DNA of 64,000 nt from Monoplex corrugatus (Eukaryota; Mollusca; Gastropoda; Littorinimorpha; Ranellidae), in assembly GCA_030674185.1 (NCBI GenBank), contig CM060312.1:8497632-8561631 (forward strand), written 5' to 3'. Of this stretch, positions 1-12,862 are shown in pieces; the first letter of the stretch is position 1; each line of letters starts with the position of its first letter. Made by a program: the position numbers and the translations under genes. The notes under the pieces were generated by a model. It made no database searches, had not been told where the DNA came from, and saw only the letters and a list, made by a program, of their open reading frames with translations.

Positions 1-160
1 TTGTACTAAAACGATAATAAGACTTTTTATATTGAATTGTACATGTACAATCCTGTTATGACATAAAGAAGCAGTGCTGAATAGCTACAGAGTTAAAGTA
101 CTTTGTACTAAAATGATAATGATACTTTTGGTATTAAATTGTACATGTGTAGTCCTGTTG
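1..160. repeat. Spaced direct duplication, about 57 bp
   Basis: A block at 1-57 (starting ttgtactaaaacgataat and ending tcctgtt) recurs with about ten differences at 103-160. The stretch between the copies is unique. No coding content is seen. It lies in the COPG intron that precedes the first visible exon. Confidence 0.7.
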
Positions 161-798
161 CCATATATACCATTCTTAACTCCTGGCTGTCAGATTGGTT
201 GACAAGCTGTTTCTGATGCATGTTACATAAATCCTTCATTGACTTCTTACATGGGTGCTTGCAACTATGCTAGAACTTAAAATTTGGGCTTTTTGAAAGG
301 TGTTCTGATAGCAGTCTGGTGGAAGAAAGTATAGGTCCGAAGCAAGGGTTCAGGAACATTAGCATTCGCCCGTATGCAAATAAACATGCTGCTGTACATG
401 CAAGCAAGATGGTGCCTGCCATTGCCAGAACCAAGATGAACCATTTGTTAACGACACTGCCAGACTTACTGCCATTGCAAGTTCTGCACAAGTGGTTGTG
501 GGAAGAAAGCCGCTCCGCTCACTTGCACTGATTTTTCACGTGGTAGAGATGGAGTTTTTTTTAGGTTGGTTGCTTGCAGACGAAAAAGTTAGACAAGTAT
601 CCCATGAAATGGCTTTGGGAGTGCCTGAAGGAAGTCGATGACCTGAAACAGCTTCTTAAAGATCTGAAATGATTGATTTTATGTGTAAAAAAAAAAAAAA
701 TTCAGATTTTCAACCCATCATACACCCTCTTTTTATGACTGCATCTCCTCTGAGACCTTTTCGCAATATTCCCATCGTATTTTCTTGTGTGCTTACAG
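161..798. other. COPG intron sequence upstream of the first visible exon
   Basis: No exon could be supported here. Short overlapping open frames exist at about 270-530 on both strands; the minus one contains a hydrophobic stretch but has no splice sites or family resemblance I recognise. A 13-14 base A run lies near 688-701. The segment ends in the pyrimidine-rich acceptor ttgtgtgcttacag of the COPG exon at 799. Confidence 0.5.
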
Positions 799-871
799 GT
801 CTCTGTGTGCCAAGTTCCCCAGGAAACATGGTGTGCTGATGAACTTCCTGGCCTCTATGCTTAGAGATGAG
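799..871 (+). CDS. COPG: COPG exon (first in window)
   Basis: Reads [16 protein letters not shown] and ends LRDE. It follows the acceptor gcttacag and precedes the donor gtaaga. One split base precedes the first full codon, and the exon ends in phase 0. It belongs to the HEAT-repeat trunk (window residues 1-24). Confidence 0.95.
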
Positions 872-2049
872 GTAAGATGACATCTCATTGGCCACACTGC
901 TCATTCCATTTCATTTTATCATGTGATCAGCACAGCATGTTCAGGCATGCTCTGTTTTGCTTTCCAGTGATTGACAAACAATGAAATAGGAAAATTGATG
1001 ATGTTTAACGTGGCTCACGGCATGAAAAAGTCATTCAAAATACGATCCGAGTTTTTAGTGGTGACGGCATCTTTGTTGTGTCTGCAATGCATGTGTATGG
1101 TTCATTTTCTATGAATCGAGTGATTTTTATGAAAAATAAAACATTTATTGAAGTATGTGTGAGTGAAAACTTCCAAAAAATCGAAACCGACGTCCAAAAA
1201 ACGCAAACTTCAAGCAGTATTTACCATATCTTAGGCACAACGGACCAGGACATGTTGTACTTCATTCGAAAGCTGGAGCTTTGACCTAGATTCTGACCTA
1301 TTTCCCAGATGCAAATTAGGTTTGGCCTAGCCCAATGGCCATGCAGAAAGCAGTCGCCCTATGTCACCCTATTTCATTCTTGTCCAACCAAATACCTCGG
1401 TTGAAAACAACACGGCATCATTTCCTATCGGTCAAGGTCGATTTATGAACGAACGATTCTGATTGGCTAGCTGCCACATGTACAGCGCGTGATCAGTGCC
1501 CGAGTGCACCCGAAGTTCTCCTCGGCATTGTTCGGCTTACGCAAGGATCTTGATTCCGTTTCGTCTGTTTGAACACTTTGCAGCGAAAATTGTCAATTCG
1601 GCGAAGATATCTCGTTCGATTTTGCAAAATGCCAGCAACTAAGTGGAGTACTAAGCACCGATTTGGCAAAAAGAAGAGGAAAGGCAGAAAAACGGCAACA
1701 GCAGTGCCGCGATTGTCAGAAATAGTTGCCGATCCACAGCCAGGACCATCGCGACCTGATACGAGTGTGCCGGTGGATACGAGTGTGCCGGTGATACGAT
1801 CATACACAAAACTCCAAGCCTTGAAAAGATTTTCAAATGAATCAACTTCATCTGACGTGAAAAAGATGCGAACGGAAGAAGACTGGAGTGCGGACGGCAA
1901 TTTTCTGGGAGACCTGAGAACAGTTTCTGCTTTACTGAAGGGACTCAAGTGCAGCTCATGCAAGAAGCAGGTGAGAACACAAGCCTACCTTTTGAGAGGG
2001 CTGAGGGGCGGTATGGAAGTTGATAGTGCGTGTGCCTGTGCATATGGAA

Positions 2050-2080
<31 letters not shown>

Positions 2081-4911
2081 GCATATGGAAGGGTGTGTGT
2101 TTGTGTTAGTGTGTGTGTGGAAGGGGGGTGGGTGGGTAAAAGAGAAGGGCTTTTTTACTTTTACAGTTTTTTTTTTCAACTGTATGTGTTTCACATGACT
2201 TTATGAGAGAGAGAGAGAAAGAAAACAGTTTGGAAAAAAACACAAAAAACATTTGAACAAAGGAGGTGGAGAAACAACATTTATTGAAGAGCTCTTGTTA
2301 TTAACTAATCCATTTTATTTTCAGGAGCAGTTGTTTGAAGACAAGGCTCACCGGATGGGTTATTAACTATTCTATTTTATTTTCAGGTGCAGTTGTTTGA
2401 AGACAAGGCTCGCCGAATGGGTTCATCTTGCTACCTGGCAGCCAGGTGTCCCAGTTGTGGTAAGGTGATGAATGAAACCATGTCTTCATCCAGTACCGGC
2501 ACCACCTACACGGGTCAAGACATCAACAGGAGGATCGCAACCAGTGCCAGTGTGTGTGGCATTGGATATTCACAACTTTGCCGTTTCTTTGTGATGTCAG
2601 ATCTTCCTCGACCCATGCACGAAAAAACCTGGCAGCATTACCAGAAAACTCTCCACAAAGGATCAACCCATGCAGCTTCCACCCATCTTCAAGAAGCCGC
2701 TGACCATGTTCGAGAGATGTTCCGGTCAATGCAGATGGGTGAACCTGATGAAGATGGCTGTCTCAACATCTCAGTCTCTTTTGATGGCAGTTGGCACAAG
2801 CGAGGCCGAACCTCTCACAATGGCATAGCCAGTGTCATTGAAATTTTTTCAGGCCTCATTCTGGATTATGTCACCTTGTCCAACTACTGCAGAGCATGTG
2901 TCACTGGGCCTAAACCTGACTCACCGAAGTACGATGAGTGGATGAAAAAGCATGAGGGCCAGTGCCAGAAAACAATCCAATGTTCTTCCGGCGCCATGGA
3001 ATTTGAAGCAGCTGTGATCATGTGGCAGCGTTCCATCAACCTCCACCGCTTCCGATACACAGAGATGCTTGGAGATGGTGATGGAAAAGCACACAGCAGA
3101 GTCCAAGAGGCGAAACCATATGGTGACATACCCATACAAAAGATAGAATGTGTCAACCACGTGACGAAAAGAATGGGGACAGCGCTGAGAAACCTTGTTG
3201 AAAAGAAGAAGGCCCAGCAAGAACCAATTGGAGGACGTGGACGACTGACTGAAGACCGAATAAAAAAACTGACCAACTACTACGGACGGGCAATCAAGGA
3301 CAACGCTGGTAACTTGAAGGACATGGAAAATGCTGTGTGGGCTTCCTTTTTCCACTCCTCCAGCACAGATGATGACCCTCACCATTCCCGATGCCCCCCT
3401 GGCAAACAGTCTTGGTGTTTCTACCAGAGGGCAGAAGCCAACGGGGTAGAGAAACCGCCTCACTCCAAGCCCCTACCTCGAGACGTCTTCTCTGCCATGG
3501 GCCCAGTCTACAAGCGGCTCGGCGATCCCCAGCTTCTGTCAAGATGCTTGAGTGGAAAAACCCAAAACTCAAATGAAAGTTTCCACTCCATGGTTTGGAG
3601 GTCCTGCCCAAAGGAGAGGTGGGCCGGTTGGCGCACTGTGGATACAGCTGTATCCGTCTCCGTTCAGCGCTTCAACAAGGGGTCCACTGCCCTCCTGGAT
3701 ATCTTGACAGAACTGGAGCTCATGGGGGGATCCAGTCTAGAAGAGTTTGTGGAGAAAGCCGACACCAGCAGAGTGAAGTCTGCCACAAAAAAAACATCTG
3801 AGCAGGGCAAAGTCCGCCGGAAGGCCATCGAGGCGATTCAACGTCAGGAGAGAGAAGCACGGCGAGGACAGGAAGGGACTGTGTATGCTCCTGGGAAGTT
3901 CTGAAAGGTCAGCATTGGCCAGAATTGCTGAAAAAACTGACAGGCTGTGTCACAAAATGTTCACAGTAAGCAATATTTGCCAGGATTGGAGTCTGAAGCA
4001 ACTTATATATTGGTAACACAGAGGATTTGTTAACGTTAACTTTAAAGTCCGTTTTCTCAAATTGACATTTTTTGAGTCACGTCCTCCTTTAGGAACGCTG
4101 TATCACGGGTTTGAGTGAAGATAATTTGATAAAACTTGGTACATAGATGTAAAAATGGCTGGTGAGCACTCTAAGACATGTTAGAAGACTGTAGATGCAG
4201 TAGGTTTAATGGAAATAATGAAAGTCAAAGACTCTTTATTTTCGGAAAATTTTCTTGACTTTCAAAAATGTACCAAAAATACTGAATCATGTACCAGATG
4301 TTCTTTTTTTGTCTTATTTTGCTCCTAAGCCTAGTTTGTGAAATTTTGTAACAAAAAAAAGTTCAGTACGGCTTTGGTTTGGAAGTGGTTGCAGTCCCTA
4401 AAACGCTATAATGAAAAAATGTGTAATGTCTAATAACTTTTTTCCTAACAGTCAGATTTACTTTAAAAAAAATCAGGAGACTCCTGGGCTAGAGACAGAA
4501 ATGCATGCCAAATTGCAAGAATGTATCTTAAATAGAAGTCCAGATATAAAAATAAACATTTTCGGACGCCATGAGCCACCTTAACAAGATGTTGATTGTG
4601 AGAATAGAGATTGTGTAGAAATGTGAGGAAACCAGTATGATTCTGTGTGCTTATTGTCATAAAGCTGCTGAATTGATAGCATTGAAAATCTCTTGGTTGA
4701 TTGTACAAAGCAGCTAGAGAATATTTCATTATTTGATTTGAATTTCAAAAGTTGTAGTGCCAGTAACATGCACAAGTTATCACTGGTTCTGATCTGAGTG
4801 TTGGCTAGTTTAACTGTTTGCTAATTCAAGGTGAAGCCTTGCCATTCACAGCTTTGGACTGACAGAAACAGTTTGGTTGCTAAAGTTTTCAGCTAACTCG
4901 CAGTTTGGTAC

Positions 4912-5001
<90 letters not shown>

Positions 5002-5388
5002 AAGTGTATGTAAAACATTTGAAAGTTTTTTGTTGTATATTGTGTGAAGACTGATTTTAATGCTGTGGTTGTGCAGGGAGGCTTTGACTACAAGAAGGAG
5101 ATAGTGGAGTGCATCATCATCACTATTGAAGAAAACCCTGAGGCCAAGGAGGCAGGTAGGAGAGAACAGGAGTGAAAGAAAGGATGTTTGAAAGGAAAGA
5201 GTGTGAAAAAACAGAGTGTTGAAAGAAAGTGTGGAAAGAGGAAAGCTGTTGAACAATAATTTACTGACACTATACAAAGCTACTCTATTCAAAATGTTAT
5301 TCCATGAGTTGGGTGTTAGCAACAAACTTTGTTTGTACTCGTATTGCATGGTTGTATAATTGTCCTGTGAGATTGGTGTGTGTAGGAA

Positions 5389-5473
<85 letters not shown>

Positions 5474-6516
5474 AGAACTGAGTTCTGAATGCACTGTGTT
5501 TTTATGCATGCCATCTAATAAAGTTATCAGTCTTTGTGATGCTAGCCTATCTACATCACAGCAGGGTTGTGCTACTGGCTGCCTAGCTAACTACACATTG
5601 CTTTACCAAACTGACATTATATTTTTCTTTAAACTTTGGTTGGCTTTCCTCCAATATCTCAGGAAATACTATCTTCATTTTGATAATTCCTTTTGCATTG
5701 TATACAGAAATGGAGTTGGCGGTCTGGTGTGTTGTGACAGTTGGAACCTTTGGTAGTGAAATGGTGAATTGGGTCAGGTATCAGTTGTGTGTAGATTTGT
5801 ATCATTTTGTGTTGTTGTGCTTGTTACTGTGTAGGTCTGGCTCACCTGTGTGAGTTCATCGAGGATTGTGAGCACACTGTGCTGGCTACCAAGATCCTTC
5901 ACCTGTTGGGGAGGGAAGGGCCACGCACCCCCACCCCCTCCAAGTACATTCGCTTCATCTACAACCGTGTCATTTTGGAGAATGCAGCTGTTCGTGCAGG
6001 TAAGGCTTTACAGAAAGGGAAGAGGGAACAAGGAGAGAGAAGGAGAGAAGAAATGAATGAATGGATTTCATTTTTCACCGTGAAGACATTTATACAATTT
6101 AGTAATGTTTGGTCAACAATCTGTGTCTGTCTTGCCAAAATCTTTGTAACTTAGAAAATCAAGGACAAATAAAAAAAAAAAAAAATGAATAATGATAATA
6201 ATTCATAATAATGATAATAATAATGATGATGATGATGAAGTGATTTAAACAGTGATTGAAGATTTGTTTAGCATTTTGCTGAAGGTTTAAGGGAAATAAG
6301 AGAAAAGTTTTAGTTTAAACAGAGGAAAAGTGATGTATGTACGTAGTCAAGTACAAGTGTTTGTTCATGTAAGTCAATATTTCACATGAAGAATTGATCA
6401 GGGGATATATGTAGTAGGTAGATTTAACCAAGGGGATATATGCAGAATGCTAGATTGTGTCAAGAGAGTGTTTGTAGAATGCTGTGTAAGGGAGAATATT
6501 ACAAACTCGTGTGTGT

Positions 6517-6585
<69 letters not shown>

Positions 6586-9500
6586 CGGCAGTGAGTGCCC
6601 TGGCCAAGTTTGGTGGTCATTGTGAGGAGCTGTTACAGAGCTGCGTTGTGCTGCTGGAGAGGTAAGGATATTCTGGGTTTATACCACATGCTAACCTCTC
6701 TGATCATTTGATTAGAACACAAGACTGGATACAATTATACGTAGGCATTATATTTGCAATGAAAAGAGCCTAGAATCTGCATGCAATTGTCACAGGTCTC
6801 ACTGACTAATTCTTAGTTTAGAAAATGAAATTGTTCTTGTATGTGAGAAATAGCAGACTGTTGTAAAGTTTCTAGAGATGGTGTGACTTGCTACTGATTT
6901 TCTTGTAATAAAATAATTGTGAAATAAAGCCACAATCATCACATCAGTAATGGTGTGCAAGGGAAATGAACTTGTTGACAATAGTGTGTTGTATTAACAG
7001 TATGGTCTTCATATTTACAGTTAAAAAAATTATGTGAACCGCTAAGGTTGTATGGAAGTGCTTTGGTGTAACCTATATCTAGGAACACCAGCCATCTTCA
7101 GTATGTTTATACTGAGTAAATGAAAGAGATTGTAGGTCTTATACTACTTATGTTTTTGTATTATACAATACAATACAATACTTTACTTGTATAGCGCAAA
7201 ATCTTGATAAAATCAAATCTTAGCGCTAAAACAGACACACACACACGCACGCACACACACACACACACGCGCACATGCACATGGCTAAAATGGATAAAAA
7301 CAATGGAAAATTATAGAGAGCATATTATGTATTTATTCAACCCTGCGGGGACACTCGGGGTCTCTCTCAGTATTAATAGTATTCCTGCCTTCTAGAAATT
7401 CTTTGCTAGAAATGTCCTCTTTTCTGTCACTCGCTGTTTTTGTCTTGTTTCTTTGCTTTCTATCATTTTATAATTTTCTGCCTTGCTGGTCCATTCAGCT
7501 GTAGGTGTTCTGTAAAGTCGTACATACTTTGTTTTAGGTTGATAGTTGGGTACATTTGTTGACTGCATTTTTGGCTCTAAGGAAATGTGATGTGCAGAAG
7601 CGGTTTTAGGTAATTGTGGCCATTTTGTATATGATACAGTGTACTTCAATATGTTCGTGCATTTGTATTCAGGTCATATTTTTTTTAAACCCATTGGCAG
7701 TAAATTGGGCAACACCAGGGGCATATCCTTAGATCATGTATGCAAGTGCATAGATGTGTACTTAATTTTCTTTTCCCTTGATATGGTTATAGCCCTGATA
7801 TGGCTCTGAGCAGTTGGCTGGACTTTTAAGCACTTATTGTAGTAATGTGTTCATTGATATGTACCATTGGATGAGAGATGTGCATACATGTATGTATTCT
7901 AATGGTGAGATGTGTGTTCTGTTGATGAGTTCATTGTATACATTCAGTAGATAAACAGTGTGACCTGTGAAGATCCATGGAGTGTGCCAGTCATTTCTCA
8001 GGATCAGATTACAAGCTTTTTGTTCACCAGAAATAGTTGGCAGACTGTGTGTACCCTTGCAGCTTAGATTGTTTCATAATTTTAAATCGCAGAATCAGAA
8101 TACAAGTTTAATACATGTTCCACAGATGTGAGATGGACACAGATGATGAAGTACGTGACCGTGCCACCTTCTACGTCAATGTCCTGAAACAACAGCAGCG
8201 AGCTCTCAGCTCAGCTTACATTCTGAATGGTTGGTTGTATTCATGCTTGTTTGTTGATGTGTGTGATTATAATTTGTTGTTGGTGGTGATGAAATTGATA
8301 ATGAATACATGGTGATGATAATAGCACTCACAAGATGCAGTTTCAGTTTCTTTCTTCCTTGTGCTACTGGGAAGAAGCTGAATCTGATTGTAGTGAATAT
8401 CCCCTGGCTGTCAAATATAGAAGAATCACATACCAGTCTATTCTTAAAAATGATTACAATAACTAATGATAGCAATAGCATTAGTTATAATGGTTATAAT
8501 AAAGAAACCAATAGCATTAGTAATAATGGTTATAATAAAGAAACCAATAGCATTAGTAATAATGGTTATAATAAGGATACAGTGCCCCATGTACTAAAGA
8601 TGGCACAAGCAGACTGAGAAAAGAGTGTTAATAAAATGATTTGTTTACAAGATCAACCTCTTGTTTTCTTCTGGCGAAAAATAAAATGGATCAAGAAGAG
8701 AAGAAAATCGAGGCAGATTCTGTGGGTATTCATCTCATTGACTGTGATTTTTGTTGTTGTTGTCATATTTGATTCAAGTTAAATATCGGCAACCATTTGT
8801 AGTGGTAATTGACAGGTATAACCATCCAAAGGAAGTGGGGGAAGGGGTTAATGAAAGATGATGAATGATTACATGATGAAAATGGATTTTGGTGCTAATA
8901 CTTTGATTGGTAAGATTGATGTTATTATGTGTAGACGTGCTTACAGTTTGATGTACGATGCCATTGTTTAGCTAGTTCCATAGTAACCTGTAATGTTCAG
9001 TTGATCGTGATGCAGTGTGACAATAATTATATGTATGGTGGTATGTGTACAGGACTGACAGTGTCAGTGGTGGGACTGGAGCGATCCCTCCACCAGTACA
9101 CTCTGGAGCCGTCTGAGACTCCATTTGACATGAAGTCTGTACCCCTGGCTACTCAGCCTCTGGTGGAACAGAAAGGTACGCCCGTACTCCCTGTTCCTTC
9201 TTTTCTTTCTTCAGTTATATCAGTGGGTTTTTTTTTTCATTTGGAAAACACTGGCTTTATGGGACAATTTGTTGAATAAAATATGTAGACATAGATTTAT
9301 TTGATTTATTGCTTTCTATTCATCATAACCTGTTCAAGGTTGGGAAAAGTGAAATGGCAAGAGCTCAGCCTCATGATGCTGACCCATCAAAAATAGTTGA
9401 TGTCTTTTCCACCTCACTCCTGTATGAACCACAGGATTGTGGGACAGCCTTAATCTTATTCATGACAGTGATTTATGATGATTTTGGGTGTGATGTCAAC

Positions 9501-12500
9501 AGCTGACCTTTTGTGTGTGTGTGTGTTTCTATGAATTCCTTATGTCTATCAAAAATCTGTATGAGAGAGACAATGGTGTTCGTTTGGCCGCAGACATTGA
9601 AGAGAAAGAGATAACTTTTTCAACGGCATGCAGGCTAAGTTTGTCTCGTTGTAAGCAGGTATATGCAGATTATAAAATAGCAAGTTTGAAAAATGGCATT
9701 TAGTCAGTAACTTTTAGAAGAGATGAGTTTCTGTGTAACATGAAGGCTGTCTTATTGTTCTAAGTAAATATGCGTAGATTTTAAACTGGCCTGTTTGAAA
9801 AATGGCTTTTAGTCAGAAACGTTACTGTTGGAAAAGCTGTGTGTCATTGTTATTGCTTCAGTGGGGTCACCCTGATGTACAACATGCTACAGAGGGCTCA
9901 GGACAGTAGAAACACAGGTGTGTGTAGATCAGAAATGTACTGCACACAAGCATCCTATCTATTGGTTTGATTTAGCATGACAAATGATATGCCACCAAAA
10001 TCGTGTAGGTGCTGATCTCTTTCCATACATGGCTTAGCAGTTCTGAGCCTTTTTTTGTTGTTACATCTAACTGCCACAGTAATGTGTTGTAAATGATAAA
10101 GTGAGTCCCTTGTGGTGAGTTGCTGACTGATGACCGAGTGATGTGTTGCAGTGCGGGATGTGCCAGGACTGGCAGGAGATATGTCTGCCAAGCCAGAGAA
10201 GTCCGCTGCCACCAGACAGGATGTCTACCAGGGTTAGAGACTGTTTTTATACCAGCTTTTGTCACATGTACAAGCACACATGCATACATACATACACTTT
10301 GAAAAGCATATATCTTGATCAGACCCTACAAGTGCACAGGTCAGCGATTGCATGGACCATACTAACTTAAAAAATCTTGACCAGGTGGTTGAAAAATTTA
10401 TGAAAAGACATCCACCACCAGGTGCCAGCTGCTGTGCCTACCTCTGTTCGCTTACACACACATGCACGTGCGCTCACATGCACAGACACATACAAATACA
10501 TGTGCTTGTCTAAAAGCACACTTGAGTAGATATTAGAAGAAGTTACAAAGAAACACACACATCAAATCACATCCCACATGTACGCATGCGCAAAGTTCCT
10601 TCCTTTTACAGACAAGAAAGAACGAAATAGGGTCAGTCATTGTCCTGAAATACTGTAAGCGCGTACTTTCAGCTAAAGAATGACCATTACAACTGATATC
10701 TGCCTGTTGGAAAAAGCATCGCTAGATTAATTGAATACTCCAAAAGAATGGGTCACCTGTGCAGTCCATTCCATGTTCAACAGAGTACAGATACTGTAAC
10801 ACATCAGGTGCCCACCTGTGACTGATTTATAGTACAGCTTGACTCTAACTTGATTAAATGGTTAAAAGGTTCATTGTGATCAGTTTTTAAGAGTTTTTTG
10901 TTTTCATATTTTCCTGTCTTGCCTGTTGTATATAACAATCCATTTGCTATACATACCTTGGCAGGACAGTGACGATTATTTTGTGTTTTAAATGTGTGAT
11001 TTTGGTATGGTATTCTCTATATGTGATTTGTGTGTTTGGATGTATGTAGATATACATTCACAGAGATGCTTGTGTTGTCTATCATTTTGCTAGCTATTCC
11101 ACTGTCATTGAAACTTGTCTGTTAAGGATACAAAATTATAGAGAGACTTTGCATAGACGGCATTGTGTGTACAGAACAACTGGCTGCAGTGCCAGAGCTG
11201 GCCAACCTGGGAGCACTGTTCAAGTCCTCACAGCCTGTGGAGATCACGGAGTCAGAGACAGAGTACTACGTGCAGTGCATCAAGCACACCTTCAGCAACT
11301 ACATCGTCTTGCAGGTCAGTGTGTTTACTTGAATGACTACAATAGCAAGCATGCACATCATTTGAGAGTTTTAATTGATACCTGACTCCATCATACTTCT
11401 TAAAATGAAATGATCTTAACCGAGGTTAGTCAGTTATGAAGGCTATGTTTTATTTCAATACAGATTAAAAATGGTTTCTATAAACAGACTTTTGGATCAG
11501 CCTTATATACAAAATGTTGGCTTGCAGACAGGCCTGGTTGGTGTAGATGTATAACTCTTGTCTTCCAGTCATAACGTACAGGTTTGAGACTGGCTTGGGA
11601 AAAAAGCACTGTGCTTGCAACTTCCAATCCACCAGATGTAAAAGAGCATCTGATCCTTTCAGTGGTGAGGGAAGGTGAAGCGATATGGCAGAAGAGATGA
11701 GCACTGCCGTCATATTGCTGGCCCTGAGAAAATTAGAAAGTATTTGTTTAAGTGTCCTCTGACACCAGAATTAAAGGACAATATGTAACTTTTTTCCTGG
11801 AAGTAGCAGATGGCAAGTCAGGATAAGAGATGGTTTTGTTTACAGCAGATATGTATTTGATTTTACATAGATTTGTATCTGATTATATTGTATATTATTA
11901 CTTTATTTTATCTGTCTGTCTATCAGTTTATCTATCTGTCTGTCTGTCTGTCTGTCTATCTGTCTGTCTGTTGCCAGCCTATGAACAAAAATGGACAAGA
12001 AACACCCGAAGGTGCTATCTGTCTGTCTCTGTCTCTGCCTGCCTGCCTGTCTGTCTGACCCATTGTGCCTTAACTGTTGATATCCTGGATTCTCTCTGTT
12101 AAATTTTTGTTGTGTTTTTTACCCCAGCATTATAATAGTTTTGTTCTGTATCATATAAGGTTCTATAGCACCTGTTGCTTGTCACATAATTTACACAGTT
12201 TGCCGAAATGTTTACATACCTGAAGATTTATTTTTGGTCCAGTTTGATTTTTTTTGTATAAATATGTGAAGTGCTGGCTAAGGCTTACATTTAGTTGCAT
12301 AATGTTAAAAAAATGTTCTTGCCATTTTATATCTATTCAGTAGTTTTCAACTGTTTGAGAGAGAGAGAAAGTTAATGTTTGTTACTATTTGGTTATTGGT
12401 GGGATTGTGGGAATTCTTTTTTTTCTGTTTCAAATTTGAGCCATCAGAATGAGACTGGCATTATTTCATACACTGAGTTCAGTGATTTTTGTTGTTGTTG

Positions 12501-12822
12501 TGAACACTGGCATTATTTCATACACTGAGTTCAGTGATTTTTGTTGTTGTTGTGAACACTGGCATTATTTCATAAACTGAGCTCAATGAATTGTTTTGTG
12601 AATCTTGTGTGTATTCATGGGCGTGTGTGTGTGTTGGTTAGTTTGACTGTACGAACACACTGAACGACCAAATGTTGGAACGGGTGACAGTGGAGGTGGA
12701 GGCGGGAGAGGGGTTCGAGGTGGTGAAGCAGATTGCCTGCACTTCCCTTCCCTACAACAAGCCTGGAACCACATACACCTTGCTGCGTTTGCCTGAAGAC
12801 CCCACCTCAGGTCTGTGTGTGT

Positions 12823-12862
<40 letters not shown>

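Larger units (their letters stand above)
1010..4579 (+). mobile_element. Candidate complete Mutator-like DNA transposon
   Basis: The transposase gene at 1629-3904 is bracketed by a possible terminal inverted repeat: gtggctcacggcat at 1010-1023 and the complement of gtggctcatggcgt at 4566-4579 (12 of 14 identical, both mismatches transitions). The flanks are tttaac (1004-1009) and cttaac (4580-4585), a possible short target duplication. A 12/14 inverted match alone could arise by chance over this search space; the matching flanks add weight. The 6 bp duplication is shorter than the 8-10 bp typical of Mutator elements, so the ends are tentative. Everything lies inside COPG intron 872-5076. Confidence 0.45.

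Noticed and set aside
270..531. Small open frames on both strands, one with a hydrophobic segment
   Set aside because: No splice sites, no family resemblance, and two overlapping frames; probably chance or debris inside a COPG intron.
1569..1628. Upstream extension of the Mutator-like protein from a TTG codon
   Set aside because: Eukaryotic initiation at TTG is unlikely, and the ATG at 1629 starts the basic N-terminus expected for the family.
4846..5514. His/Thr- and Cys/Val-rich open frames over (GT)n tracts here and at 45200, 50200, 56100, 61700 and 62650
   Set aside because: Dinucleotide repeats read without stops in several frames; there is no other coding evidence.
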